Source: Streptomyces sp. 1-11
Lineage (GTDB): Bacteria; Actinomycetota; Actinomycetes; Streptomycetales; Streptomycetaceae
DNA: 64,000 nt
Assembly (NCBI RefSeq): GCF_007176755.1
Contig: NZ_BJTV01000003.1
Coordinates: 434,001-498,000 of the forward strand
Reading direction: 5' to 3'
In this document: piece after piece, positions 1 to 9,330 of the stretch
Layout: each line of letters begins with the position of its first letter
Position numbering within the stretch: position 1 is the stretch's first letter
Position numbers and translations under genes: made by a program
Notes under the pieces: model-generated
Databases searched by the model: none
Told to the model about the DNA's origin: nothing
What the model saw: the letters and a program-made list of their open reading frames with translations, nothing else

Positions 1-110
1 TCCGGGTTATGGGCCACCCCGTCGGCCGTGGACTGGTCCGCCTTCGCGGTCAGCGGCTCATCACCGCTGTTGTCTGCCACGTCGACGGCAGCCGTGCTCC
101 GTTCCGCCAC
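1..110 (-). CDS. Partial CDS (N-terminus only), probable kinase-like protein next to murJ
   Basis: A GTG start at 110 is preceded by a GGAGG ribosome-binding site at 122-126, and the frame stays open to the window edge. The 36 visible residues begin VAERSTAAVDVADNSGD, are acidic and disordered, and carry no domain. In Streptomyces the gene immediately downstream of murJ usually encodes a serine/threonine protein kinase-like membrane protein, and in mycobacteria MurJ carries a pseudokinase. The functional call therefore rests on position only. The start lies 119 bp beyond the murJ stop on the same strand, so it may belong to the murJ transcript. Confidence 0.6.
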   Translation of the reverse strand, partial: MAERSTAAVDVADNSGDEPLTAKADQSTADGVAHNP

Positions 111-228
111 CGTCGTCCCTGCCTCCCCATCCGTTGCACGCTGTCCGACGCCGAAACCAATTGTGCCCACAGTCCGGCGCTATGCACGACACACAGCCGC
201 GGACGATGGTTGTGCGCCTACCCCCGGC

Positions 229-2589
229 TCAGCGCCCCAGACGCCCGCGCACCATACCCACGAGCGAGTTGAGCTCCTCGATCCGCATCCTGCGGGCGGC
301 GACGAAGAAGACACCGAGCAGGACCGCGCCACCGGCGACCAGCGCGGCGAACGAACCGACGACGCCCTGGCCGAGGGTGTGCCCGATGCCGTAGCAGGCC
401 GCACCGCTGAGCAGGGCCGCCGGCACCGAGGCGATGCCGAGCCGGGCGTAGGTCCGCAGCACCCGGGAGCCGTCCAGGTCGCCGCCGAGCCGCTTGCGCA
501 GCCGCCGCCAGGCGACGCCTACACCAATGGCGTAGGCGAGGCCGTAGGCGGCCGCCATGCCCGCCACGGCCCAGCGGGCCGGCAGCAGGAAGTAGCAGAG
601 TCCGGAGGCGGCCGCGTTGACCGCCGCCACGATGACGGTGTTGTAGAAGGGGGTGCGGGTGTCCTCGTACGCGTAGAAGGCGCGCAGGACGACGTACTGC
701 ACCGAGTAGGGGATCAGGCCGAGGCCGAAGGCCATCAGCATGTAGCCCATGTTGGTGGCGGAGCCGATGCCGGCGGAACCGAAGATCAGCGTGCACATCG
801 GGATGCCGAGGGCGAGGAAGCCGAAGGCGATGGGCACGATGGCGACCGCGGTGGTGCGCAGCCCCTGGGAGATGTCGTCGCGGACGGCCCCGCCGTCACC
901 CTCGGAGGCCGAGCGCGAGATGCGCGGCAGCAGCGCCGCCATCAGGGACACCGTGATGATGGCCTGCGGCAGGCCCCAGATCAGCTGGGCGTTGGCGTAG
1001 GCGGCGAAGCCGGTGCCCTTGACGCCGGAGTCGTCGCCCGCCGCGGTGGACAGCTGGGTCACGACCATGGCGCCCAACTGGTTGGCGAGCACGAACAGGA
1101 CCGTCCACTTGGCGAGCATCGCGGCCTTGCCGAGGCCGTGACCCTTCCAGTCGAAGCGCAGCCGGATCCGGAAGCCGGTCTCCCGCAGGTAGGGGATCAT
1201 CGCCAGCGACTGCACCACCAGCCCGAGCAGCACACCGGCGCCGAGGAGCCGCTGGCCCTGGGGCGGGATGGACTCGACGGCCAGGTGGGAGTTGGCGGCG
1301 GTGCCGTAGACCCAGATGAACATGCCGAGCGAGATGATGATGACGATGTTGTTCAGGACCGGGGTCCACATCATCGCGCCGAACTTGCCGCGGGCGTTGA
1401 GAATCTGACCCATCACCACGTGGATGCCCATGAAGAAGATGGAGGGCAGGAAGTAACGGGTGAAGGTGACCGCGACCTCGTTGGCCGCAGGGTCGTCGGC
1501 GATGGTGGGCGACAGCAGCCGCACCAGCAGCGGCGCAGCGAACATCGCCAGGCCGGTCAGCGCGGCCAGGGCCACCATCACGAGGGTCAGCAGCCGGTTG
1601 GCGAATGCCTCGCCGCCGTCCTCGTCCTCCTTCATGGAGCGCACGAGCTGGGGCACGAAGACGGAGTTGAGGCCACCGCCGACGGTGAGGATGTAGATCA
1701 TCGTGGGCAGCTGGTAGGCCACCTGGAAGGAGTCGGCCAGCAGGCCGAGCCCCAGGGCGGCGGCGATCAGCGCGGAGCGGATGAACCCGGTGAGCCGGGA
1801 GACCATCGTGCCCGCCGCCATGACCGCACTGGACTTCAGCAGCCCCGCGGCCTTACCGCCCTTCTTCGGGGCGGGTGCGGGGGCGGGCGCGGTGGCGGTG
1901 GCGGCGGCCGTACCGGCGGGCTCCGGAGCCCCTGCTGGGGACGGCACCGAAGACGGCACGGGACCGCCGGGAACGGACGGCCCGGGCTGGTAGGAGGCGT
2001 CCGCGTACCCGCTCGGCTGCTGCGGGCCCTGGGCGTAGGGCGCAGCCGGGTACGGGTTCACGGGGCCCTGCCCGGGGCCCGGCCCCGAGACCGGGCCGGG
2101 GGCGGCCGGGGGATCCATCGGCGCGGGCCCGCCGCCCTGCTGCTGGTCCCGGAAGAGGTGCGCGAAGGCGTCCGGCTCGTGGTACTCCTCACCGGAGTGC
2201 GTGACCAGGTCGTCCACGCCCACGAACTGGGTCTTCCGGGGATCGTCGCCGTAGGGCAGGTAGGGGGCGGCGCGGTCCGGCTCCGGTGCCGGCGTCTGCG
2301 CCCAGACCCGCGGGTCCGGAGCGTGCGGCGACTGGGGCGGCGGGGCGTACAGCGGCTGCTGCTGCTCGTACGTGCCCGGGGGCGGCGGCGGGTGTGCGGC
2401 ACGGTCGTACAGCGCCTCGGTCACCGGGTCCTGGGCGGCGAGGTCCTGGGCCCGGTACGGGTCCTGGTCGTAGGCGTCCTGGAGGTACATGTCGTGCTGC
2501 GGCGGCACCTGGCCGGGCTCCGGCGGCGACTCGGGGTAGCCCGAGCCGGCCGCGCCCTGGCCGCGGTCACCGTCGTACGGCGCGTTCAT
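229..2589 (-). CDS. murJ: MurJ, lipid II flippase
   Basis: A 786-residue MviN/MurJ (MOP superfamily) protein that moves lipid II across the cytoplasmic membrane for peptidoglycan synthesis. Residues 1 to about 245 are a Pro/Gly/Gln-rich, probably cytoplasmic extension. The transporter core begins near residue 246 (GLLKSSAVMAAGTMVSRLTG, the typical MurJ first helix) and continues as about 14 hydrophobic segments. Ordinary MurJ proteins are about 510-550 residues, so the extension explains the extra length and is typical of actinobacteria. ATG start at 2589. The DUF6049-type gene ends 46 bp upstream on the same strand, which suggests cotranscription. Family call is strong; the role of the extension is not known from sequence. 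Confidence 0.95.
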   Translation of the reverse strand: MNAPYDGDRGQGAAGSGYPESPPEPGQVPPQHDMYLQDAYDQDPYRAQDLAAQDPVTEALYDRAAHPPPPPGTYEQQQPLYAPPPQSPHAPDPRVWAQTPAPEPDRAAPYLPYGDDPRKTQFVGVDDLVTHSGEEYHEPDAFAHLFRDQQQGGGPAPMDPPAAPGPVSGPGPGQGPVNPYPAAPYAQGPQQPSGYADASYQPGPSVPGGPVPSSVPSPAGAPEPAGTAAATATAPAPAPAPKKGGKAAGLLKSSAVMAAGTMVSRLTGFIRSALIAAALGLGLLADSFQVAYQLPTMIYILTVGGGLNSVFVPQLVRSMKEDEDGGEAFANRLLTLVMVALAALTGLAMFAAPLLVRLLSPTIADDPAANEVAVTFTRYFLPSIFFMGIHVVMGQILNARGKFGAMMWTPVLNNIVIIISLGMFIWVYGTAANSHLAVESIPPQGQRLLGAGVLLGLVVQSLAMIPYLRETGFRIRLRFDWKGHGLGKAAMLAKWTVLFVLANQLGAMVVTQLSTAAGDDSGVKGTGFAAYANAQLIWGLPQAIITVSLMAALLPRISRSASEGDGGAVRDDISQGLRTTAVAIVPIAFGFLALGIPMCTLIFGSAGIGSATNMGYMLMAFGLGLIPYSVQYVVLRAFYAYEDTRTPFYNTVIVAAVNAAASGLCYFLLPARWAVAGMAAAYGLAYAIGVGVAWRRLRKRLGGDLDGSRVLRTYARLGIASVPAALLSGAACYGIGHTLGQGVVGSFAALVAGGAVLLGVFFVAARRMRIEELNSLVGMVRGRLGR

Positions 2590-2635
2590 GGTTACCCCAC
2601 CTCATCGTCCCGGGCCACACCGGCCACGACATCGC

Positions 2636-5005
2636 TCAACGGTCCACTCTCTCACCCGTCCCGGACGGGTCGGCGTTTTCCGATGCGGTGTCCGGCGCAG
2701 GGTCACTCGGCTGCTCCGGGCCCTCGGCACCGGGCGGGGCGTCCGACTGGTCGGTGAGACGGTCCGAGGGGGCGCCGGGGTTCCCCGGTTCGCCGTCGTT
2801 CTCCCCGCCGTCCGGGCCGGGGCCGTCGTCGTCCGCCTGGCGGGCCGCCGCGCGCTTGCGCTGGGTGTACATCCGGAACCCGGCCAGGACCAGCAGCAGG
2901 ACACCGCCGCCGATGACCAGCATGACGGTGGGGGTGACCTCGGTGACCTTCACGTCGAAGCTGACCGGGTCGCCGTACTCCTGGCCGTCCTGGGTGTACA
3001 GCTGGGCGATGACCGTGACCCGGCCGTTGGCGTTGGCCGCGGTGGGGAACTTCACGGACTGGCTGTGGCCGCCGGAGACCTCGACGGGCTGCTCCTCGTA
3101 GGCCTTGCCGCCGATCTTCAGGCGGGTCGGCATCGTCGAGGTGACCCGCAGGACGAGGTGGCTCACGGGCTGCACGAGATTGTTCTGGACGGTCACCGGG
3201 ATGGTGGCGCTGCGCCCGGAGAGCTTGGTCTCGGACTTGTCGATCAGTTTGACCTGGTCGGTCAGGTCGTCGAGCCAGGCCTCGACATCGCCCCGGAAGC
3301 TGTCCGCGTCGTCGCCGCGGCCACGCCAGGACGTGGACATCTCACGGTTTATGGCCCGCCCGAACGGGGTGATCACCCGGGACTGGTCGCTGAGGACCAC
3401 CTTGAAGTTGTCGAGCTTGTCCTGCGTGCGCGCGATCTGCTCGAACGCCGTCCTCGGCAGCTCCCGCTTGCGCAGTGAGGAGGGGTAGGAGGACGTCGAC
3501 GGAATGCGCGTGGCGGCGTCCGGGTCCGGCTTGGCCTTGGCGGCCGCGGTGAGGTTCTGCGCCTGGGACCAGGTCCCGCCCTGGAGTGCCTGCACCGCCT
3601 TGGCCATCGCCTGGGCCTGGCTCGCCGAGGGCATGCGCTGAGGGGCGACGACGATGCTCCGCTGGGCGTCGGTCTGCGCGTTCACCTCCAGGCTCTGAGC
3701 CAGGAACTGCTGGACGGCGAGCGTCGCCGAGCCCGCCTTGGTCAGGTCGTCCTCGAAGGCGGTGGACAGCCGTGCGTCGGAGACCACCGCCGTCGTACCG
3801 CCGCCGACCGGGCGGGCCGCGGACGGGGTGTACGGCAGTCCGGCGGTCTCCTGGAGGCTGTCGCTGCGGGCGAGCACGCGGTCGGCGCCGGCTGAGGTGG
3901 CGACCTTCATGATCGACGGGTCGACGGCACCGTCCACGGGCCAGGCGAAGTCGGTCGTCGGTGTGACGTGCAGCACGGTCTTCACGGTGGTGGCGGCGAC
4001 GTCGGTGGCGTCCTTGAGATGGCTGAGCGAGCCGGTGACGCTGGTACCGCTGTGCGCCAGGGAGGCCAGGTCCGGGTCGGCGAAGGGCAGCGCGACGACC
4101 TCCTTGCCCACGACGGCCTTCTGCAGTTCGGCCAGCCACTGCTTGGCGACGGCCTGGTGCGAGCCGGCCCTGGTGGTGCCGTCGTCGTTCTGCAGCCGGT
4201 AGCCGCCCGCCATGGCGTCCACCGAGGCCAGCAGGTCCGGGTCCATCACCCAGGTGACGTCGAGGTCCTTGCCCAGAGCCAGCATTTGCGCCAGCCGGCC
4301 GCCGGGCGAGATCTCCTTGGCCAGGTCGTCGTCCTTGAAGACCGGCGTCTGCAGTTCACCGGCGCCCGTCCTCGCCGTCATGTGGGACGTGGAGAGCAGC
4401 GGCCACAGGAACGTCGTCCTGGTCTTGGTGTCCGCGTCGGACGGCTGCCACGGCAGGAACGTCCGCTGGACGCCGAGCACCTGGTCCCATGGCTGGGCGG
4501 AGGTCTGGCCGGACAGGGCCACGCCGAACTCGTAGACGCCGTCCTGGCCGAGGTCGAGCTGGTCCACCGGGACGGAGATGCTGAAGTGCTGTGCGACTCC
4601 GGGTGCGAGCTGGGAGAACTTCGCCTCGTACTTGTCACCGACCTCGGAGCCGGTGCGTGCTCGGAGATCGTCGGGGTGCCGGGCGACGGCGTCGATCGCC
4701 GAGCGGGTGTTGAGCAGGGGGCCCACCCGCAGGCCCACGTGGGCGCCGGTGACGTTCTGCTTACCGGCGTTCGTCACCGTGCCGGACACGGTCACCGTGT
4801 CCCCGTCCGTGGGGGCGCTGGGGCTGAGCGAGTCCAGGGAGACGGACACCGGACTGGACGAGGCGGCCTGTGCGGGCGCCGCGGCGGGCAGCTGGAGGAG
4901 TCCCGCCAGCAGGGGCACACCGGCGCACAGCGCTCCGGTGCGCCGCAGCCAGCGGCGGGCAGGTGAGGAGGCACTGGTCCCCTGGAAGTCAGCCGCCTCG
5001 GCCAC
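2636..5005 (-). CDS. Large exported single-pass membrane protein, DUF6049 type
   Basis: 789 residues. The N-terminus has twin arginines and a hydrophobic stretch (RRTGALCAGVPLLAGLLQLP), a signal peptide ending near AQA at about residue 48. A long extracytoplasmic region follows, with an early Ig-like segment (VSVSLDSLSPSAPTDGDTV). One transmembrane helix lies near residues 690-712 (VMLVIGGGVLLLVLAGF), then a basic stop-transfer and an acidic, Pro/Gly-rich cytoplasmic tail. GTG start at 5005. It is the conserved partner of murJ in actinobacteria (mycobacterial Rv3909 occupies the same position). No enzymatic motif is visible. A role in envelope assembly with MurJ is inferred from position only. 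Confidence 0.8.
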   Translation of the reverse strand: MAEAADFQGTSASSPARRWLRRTGALCAGVPLLAGLLQLPAAAPAQAASSSPVSVSLDSLSPSAPTDGDTVTVSGTVTNAGKQNVTGAHVGLRVGPLLNTRSAIDAVARHPDDLRARTGSEVGDKYEAKFSQLAPGVAQHFSISVPVDQLDLGQDGVYEFGVALSGQTSAQPWDQVLGVQRTFLPWQPSDADTKTRTTFLWPLLSTSHMTARTGAGELQTPVFKDDDLAKEISPGGRLAQMLALGKDLDVTWVMDPDLLASVDAMAGGYRLQNDDGTTRAGSHQAVAKQWLAELQKAVVGKEVVALPFADPDLASLAHSGTSVTGSLSHLKDATDVAATTVKTVLHVTPTTDFAWPVDGAVDPSIMKVATSAGADRVLARSDSLQETAGLPYTPSAARPVGGGTTAVVSDARLSTAFEDDLTKAGSATLAVQQFLAQSLEVNAQTDAQRSIVVAPQRMPSASQAQAMAKAVQALQGGTWSQAQNLTAAAKAKPDPDAATRIPSTSSYPSSLRKRELPRTAFEQIARTQDKLDNFKVVLSDQSRVITPFGRAINREMSTSWRGRGDDADSFRGDVEAWLDDLTDQVKLIDKSETKLSGRSATIPVTVQNNLVQPVSHLVLRVTSTMPTRLKIGGKAYEEQPVEVSGGHSQSVKFPTAANANGRVTVIAQLYTQDGQEYGDPVSFDVKVTEVTPTVMLVIGGGVLLLVLAGFRMYTQRKRAAARQADDDGPGPDGGENDGEPGNPGAPSDRLTDQSDAPPGAEGPEQPSDPAPDTASENADPSGTGERVDR

Positions 5006-5261
5006 GCGCTCGCCCGTCCCTCGTCGTCGTCAGTGGTCGTCGGAATGTGCGTCCACGCATGGTAACGAGGCGCGCAGAGTGGAAGTGCCGCGGTCTGCTC
5101 CGCAAGACCAGGGAGCGGCGGCGGCACGTCCTCTATATCCAGTATCGAGGGGAGAGCGGTTGTACGTCGTAAGCACAGCGCTTGTGCAGGTATGAGGGGA
5201 GGCGTCCGCACCGCTCGGTGGAGGCGACCGGGGCGGCCGGGGACACGTACCCTCTTCTGTT

Positions 5262-6728
5262 GTGCCGAACGCCAACGAAGACACTCCCACTGCCCTGAGC
5301 CAGGCGCAGCACCGCGCGGTCAGCGAGCTGCTGCGGGTGGCCCCCGTCGCCGACGACCTCGCCCGCCGATTCCAGGCGGCCGGGTTCTCGCTCGCCCTGG
5401 TGGGCGGCTCGGTCCGGGACGCGCTGCTCGGCCGGCTCGGCAACGACCTCGACTTCACCACCGACGCGCGTCCCGAGGACGTACTGAAGATCGTGCGGCC
5501 GTGGGCGGACGCCGTCTGGGAGGTGGGGATCGCCTTCGGGACGGTCGGCGCGCAGAAGAACGCCCGGGTCGCGGACACCGACTGGCAGTTCCAGATCGAG
5601 ATCACCACGTACCGGTCGGAGGCGTACGACCGCACCTCGCGCAAGCCCGAGGTGTCCTACGGCGACTCGATCGAGCAGGACCTCGTCCGTCGCGACTTCA
5701 CGGTCAACGCGATGGCCGTGGCGCTGCCGGAGAAGGAGTTCATCGACCCGCACGGCGGCCTTCAGGACCTCGCGGCCCGGGTGCTGTGCACCCCCAGCAC
5801 GCCCGAGGAGTCCTTCTCGGACGATCCGCTGCGGATGATGCGGGCCGCCAGGTTCGCCGCTCAGCTCGACTTCGATGTCGCTCCCGAGGTCGTCACCGCG
5901 ATGACGGAGATGTCCGCGCGGATCGAGATCGTCTCGGCCGAGCGGGTCCGGGACGAGCTGAACAAGTTGATCCTCTCCGCGCAGCCGCGCAAGGGCCTGG
6001 CGCTGCTGGTCGACACCGGGCTGGCCGACCATGTCCTGCCCGAACTGCCGGCTCTGCGGCTGGAGAGTGACGAGCACCACCGGCACAAGGACGTCTACGA
6101 GCACACGCTGATCGTGCTGGAGCAGGCGATGGCGCTGGAGCAGGAGGGCCCGGACCTGGCGCTCCGCCTGGCCGCGCTGCTGCACGACATCGGCAAGCCG
6201 CGCACCCGGCGATTCGAGAAGGACGGCCGCGTCTCGTTCCATCACCACGAGGTGGTCGGCGCGAAGATGACCAAGAAGCGGATGACCGCCCTCAAGTACT
6301 CGAACGAGCTGGTGAAGGATGTCTCACGGCTCGTTGAGCTCCACCTGCGGTTCCATGGCTACGGCACCGGCGAGTGGACGGACTCCGCCGTGCGGCGCTA
6401 CGTCCGTGACGCGGGCCCGCTGCTGGAGCGTCTGCACAAGCTGACTCGGTCCGACTGCACGACGCGGAACAAGCGGAAGGCGGTCGCGCTGTCGCGGGCC
6501 TACGACGGCCTCGAGGAGCGCATCGGCCAGCTTCAGGAGCAGGAGCAGCTCGACGCCATCCGCCCGGATCTCGACGGCAACGAGATCATGGAGATCCTGG
6601 GGGTGGGCCCCGGTCCCGTGATCGGCAAGGCGTACAAGCACATGCTGGAGCTGCGCCTGGAGAACGGCCCGATGGTGCACGACGAGGCGGTCGCGGCCCT
6701 CAAGGAGTGGTGGGCCGAGCAGAACTGA
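5262..6728 (+). CDS. cca: CCA-adding tRNA nucleotidyltransferase
   Basis: 488 residues, adding or repairing the 3' CCA of tRNAs. The class II nucleotidyltransferase head motif GGSVRD is at residues 48-53 and the catalytic D-x-D at 62-64 (NDLDFTT). An HD-domain motif LLHDIGKP lies around residues 306-313 (H308, D309), as is common in actinobacterial enzymes. GTG start at 5262. The gene is divergent from the DUF6049-type gene with a 256-bp shared upstream region. Its end is followed 12 bp later by a parS-centred palindrome. Streptomyces homologues were once considered poly(A) polymerases, but the CCA-adding assignment fits the CCA/PAP family. Encoding CCA synthesis suits the CCA-less tRNA-like gene at 59.6 kb. 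Confidence 0.94.
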   Translation: MPNANEDTPTALSQAQHRAVSELLRVAPVADDLARRFQAAGFSLALVGGSVRDALLGRLGNDLDFTTDARPEDVLKIVRPWADAVWEVGIAFGTVGAQKNARVADTDWQFQIEITTYRSEAYDRTSRKPEVSYGDSIEQDLVRRDFTVNAMAVALPEKEFIDPHGGLQDLAARVLCTPSTPEESFSDDPLRMMRAARFAAQLDFDVAPEVVTAMTEMSARIEIVSAERVRDELNKLILSAQPRKGLALLVDTGLADHVLPELPALRLESDEHHRHKDVYEHTLIVLEQAMALEQEGPDLALRLAALLHDIGKPRTRRFEKDGRVSFHHHEVVGAKMTKKRMTALKYSNELVKDVSRLVELHLRFHGYGTGEWTDSAVRRYVRDAGPLLERLHKLTRSDCTTRNKRKAVALSRAYDGLEERIGQLQEQEQLDAIRPDLDGNEIMEILGVGPGPVIGKAYKHMLELRLENGPMVHDEAVAALKEWWAEQN

Positions 6729-6749
6729 GAAACGCCGGGACGGGGTCGT

Positions 6750-6763
6750 GTTTCACGTGAAAC
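6750..6763. other. parS: parS (ParB binding site), exact consensus
   Basis: Exact GTTTCACGTGAAAC. It is the centre of a perfect 32-bp palindrome (6741-6772) between the convergent ends of cca and the MFS gene, so the RNA from either strand could also fold as a terminator-like hairpin. Its centre is 44 bp from the next parS. Confidence 0.93.
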
Positions 6764-6777
6764 ACGACCCCGCTGCC

Positions 6778-8094
6778 CTACCGAGGGGGTGATGTTTCAC
6801 GTGAAACATCACCCCCTCGGCTGTTCCGGGTGCGGTGGCGCTCGAAGCGGGCCATGCCCAGGGCCACAGCGCCGTATACCAGTGCGACGAGGACCACCAG
6901 CAGTGCGGAGCGCCCGTCCGGCGGGAGAATCAGTGCGGCGACTCCGGCGGCGCCGACGAAGGCGATGTTGAAGAGGACGTCGTACAGCGAGAAGATCCGG
7001 CCCCTGAAGGCGTCCTCCACCGAAGACTGCACGACGGTGTCCGTGGCGATCTTGGCTCCCTGGGTGATCAGGCCCAGGACGAACGCGGCCGCCAGAAGCG
7101 GACCGGTGGCGAACGGGAGGCCGAGGGCGGGCTCCAGCACGGCGGCCGTGCCGGCGCACACCGCGATCCAGCGGCCCGGCCCGATCCGTCCCACCGTCCA
7201 CGGTGTCACCACGGCGGCCGCGAAGAAGCCCGCGCCGGACACGGCCAGACCGAGTCCGAGCAGCCTCAGTCCGTCCTCAGGTGTGGTGGAGAGGGCGTAG
7301 CGGCACAGCATGAGCAGCAGGACGAGGAGCGCTCCGTAGCAGAAGCGCATCAGGGTCATGGAGGTCAGCGCCCAGGCCGCCTCCCGGCGTCGAGGTGCGG
7401 CCAGGTGCCGGACGGCCGCGAGCAGGTCGCGTGCGGTGTCCACGAGTGCGGTGCGCAGGTGGGGCTGTACGGGCTCCCGGTCGGGACCGAGCAGAGCGGG
7501 AGCCATGCTCAGGGCGGTGAGCGCCGCGCACAGGTAGAGGAAGGACCCCAGCAGCACCACCGCGGCGTCGGAGTCCGAGGCCACCAGCCGGACGGCGAAG
7601 GCGAGGCCGCCCCCGGCGGTCGCCGCGAGCGTTCCGGCCGTGGGAGACAAGGAGTTGGCGAGTACCAGGCGCTCGGTGTCGACCACGTGTGGCAGGGCTG
7701 CGGACAATCCGGCGAGGACGAAGCGGTTGACGGCCGTGACGCACAGCGCGGAGGCGTAGAACAGCCAGTTCGGCACATGGCTGACCATCAGGACGGCGGT
7801 CGCCCCCGCCAGCAGGGCGCGCAGCAGATTGCCGTACACGAAGACCTGGCGGCGCCGCCAGCGGTCCAGCAGCACGCCGGCGAAGGGCCCGACCAGTGAG
7901 TAGGGCAGCAGCAGGACCGCCATAGCCGAGGCGATCGCCGCCGCCGAGGTCTGTTTCTCCGGTGAGAAGACGACGTACGCGGCCAGAGCGACCTGGTAGA
8001 CGCCATCGGCCCCCTGGGACAGAAGGCGCACGGACAACAGCCGGCGGAAGTCCCGCAGACGCAGCAGGACGCGCAGGTCACGGACGACGGACAT
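6778..8094 (-). CDS. MFS transporter (EntS/MFS_3-like exporter)
   Basis: 438 residues with about 12 hydrophobic segments. The loop after helix 2 has LLDRWRRRQVFVYGN, the MFS motif A position, and the N-terminus (LRDFRRLLSVRLLSQGADGVYQVAL) resembles EntS-type or macrolide-type exporters. Substrate is unknown. ATG start at 8094, with GAGGG upstream. The C-terminus, GGDVSRETSPPR, is encoded by a parS-centred palindrome, and the TAG stop lies just outside it. It is on the same strand as ino1 but separated by a strong hairpin, so it is probably transcribed separately. Confidence 0.85.
   Translation of the reverse strand: MSVVRDLRVLLRLRDFRRLLSVRLLSQGADGVYQVALAAYVVFSPEKQTSAAAIASAMAVLLLPYSLVGPFAGVLLDRWRRRQVFVYGNLLRALLAGATAVLMVSHVPNWLFYASALCVTAVNRFVLAGLSAALPHVVDTERLVLANSLSPTAGTLAATAGGGLAFAVRLVASDSDAAVVLLGSFLYLCAALTALSMAPALLGPDREPVQPHLRTALVDTARDLLAAVRHLAAPRRREAAWALTSMTLMRFCYGALLVLLLMLCRYALSTTPEDGLRLLGLGLAVSGAGFFAAAVVTPWTVGRIGPGRWIAVCAGTAAVLEPALGLPFATGPLLAAAFVLGLITQGAKIATDTVVQSSVEDAFRGRIFSLYDVLFNIAFVGAAGVAALILPPDGRSALLVVLVALVYGAVALGMARFERHRTRNSRGGDVSRETSPPR
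6794..6807. other. parS: parS (ParB binding site), exact consensus, inside the 3' end of the MFS gene
   Basis: Exact GTTTCACGTGAAAC at the centre of a perfect 40-bp palindrome (6781-6820). It lies within the last codons of the minus-strand MFS gene and is translated as part of VSRET. Confidence 0.93.
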
Positions 8095-8112
8095 GGCCCC
8101 ACCCTCACATAT

Positions 8113-8152
8113 GCGAAGGGTCCCCAGGTCGGGAGACCCGGGGACCCTTCGC
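8113..8152 (-). terminator. Hairpin terminator downstream of ino1
   Basis: A perfect 13-bp stem (arms 8113-8125 and 8140-8152, GCGAAGGGTCCCC and its complement) with a 14-nt loop lies 52 bp past the ino1 stop. It also sits just upstream of the MFS start at 8094, so it may insulate that gene. Confidence 0.75.
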
Positions 8153-8204
8153 AGCCCTGGCAGGAGCGTTCTCTTCGGCGCGCCGGGCGGCCGAACCCGC
8201 GTGC

Positions 8205-9287
8205 TTAGCGCTCGACCTCGCCGCGGATGAACTTTTCGACGTTCTCGCGGGCCTCGTCGTCGAAGTACTGGACCGGCGGGGACTTCATGAAGTACGAGGA
8301 CGCGGACAGGATCGGGCCACCGATGCCGCGGTCCTTGGCGATCTTCGCGGCGCGCAGGGCGTCGATGATGACACCAGCGGAGTTCGGGGAGTCCCAGACC
8401 TCGAGCTTGTACTCCAGGTTCAGCGGGACGTCACCGAAGGCGCGGCCCTCGAGGCGGACGTAGGCCCACTTGCGGTCGTCCAGCCAGGCGACGTAGTCGG
8501 ACGGGCCGATGTGGACGTTCTTCTCGCCGAGGTCCCGGTCGGGGATCTGCGAAGTGACGGCCTGCGTCTTGGAGATCTTCTTGGACTCCAGGCGCTCGCG
8601 CTCGAGCATGTTCTTGAAGTCCATGTTGCCGCCGACGTTCAGCTGCATCGTGCGGTCCAGGATGACACCGCGGTCCTCGAACAGCTTCGCCATGACGCGG
8701 TGCGTGATGGTGGCGCCGACCTGGGACTTGATGTCGTCACCGACGATCGGCACACCGGCCTCGGTGAACTTGTCCGCCCACTCCTTGGTGCCGGCGATGA
8801 AGACCGGGAGGGCGTTGACGAAGGCGACCTTGGCGTCGATGGCGCACTGGGCGTAGAACTTCGCCGCGTCCTCGGAGCCGACGGGCAGGTAGCAGACCAG
8901 GACGTCGACCTGCTTGTCCTTCAGGATCTGGACGACGTCCACCGGCTCGGCGTCGGACTCCTCGATGGTGGCGCGGTAGTACTTACCGAGGCCGTCGAGG
9001 GTGTGACCGCGCTGCACGGTGACACCGGTGTTCGGCACGTCGCAGATCTTGATGGTGTTGTTCTCGGAGGCGCCGATCGCGTCCGCCAGGTCGAGGCCGA
9101 CCTTCTTGGCGTCCACGTCGAACGCGGCGACGAACTCGACGTCCCGCACGTGGTAGTCACCGAACTGCACGTGCATCAGGCCGGGGACCTTCGACGCCGG
9201 GTCGGCGTCCTTGTAGTACTCGACTCCCTGCACCAGCGACGCGGCGCAGTTGCCCACGCCGACGACGGCTACGCGAACCGAACCCAT
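8205..9287 (-). CDS. ino1: Inositol-3-phosphate synthase (actinobacterial MIPS)
   Basis: 360 residues. It converts glucose-6-phosphate to 1L-myo-inositol-1(3)-phosphate, the entry to mycothiol and phosphatidylinositol lipids in actinomycetes. The NAD-binding loop is [10 protein letters not shown] near residues 8-17. The conserved MIPS segments [17 protein letters not shown] and [20 protein letters not shown] are present, and length matches the short actinobacterial type. The ATG at 9287 ([10 protein letters not shown]) with GGGAG upstream is chosen over an in-frame start at 9380. It lies 43 bp downstream of the PadR-type regulator on the same strand, which indicates an operon and a probable regulatory link. 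Confidence 0.95.
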   Translation of the reverse strand: MGSVRVAVVGVGNCAASLVQGVEYYKDADPASKVPGLMHVQFGDYHVRDVEFVAAFDVDAKKVGLDLADAIGASENNTIKICDVPNTGVTVQRGHTLDGLGKYYRATIEESDAEPVDVVQILKDKQVDVLVCYLPVGSEDAAKFYAQCAIDAKVAFVNALPVFIAGTKEWADKFTEAGVPIVGDDIKSQVGATITHRVMAKLFEDRGVILDRTMQLNVGGNMDFKNMLERERLESKKISKTQAVTSQIPDRDLGEKNVHIGPSDYVAWLDDRKWAYVRLEGRAFGDVPLNLEYKLEVWDSPNSAGVIIDALRAAKIAKDRGIGGPILSASSYFMKSPPVQYFDDEARENVEKFIRGEVER

Positions 9288-9330
9288 TCCGGTTGCTCCC
9301 TGTGTGTACGAGTGAGGCCCTGAGTGGGAC

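Noticed and set aside
28..2757. Very long plus-strand reading frame opposite murJ (about 909 codons).
   Set aside because: A GC-skew shadow of murJ: the frame is Arg/Gly/His-rich with no motifs or RBS, while the minus strand encodes a clear MurJ.
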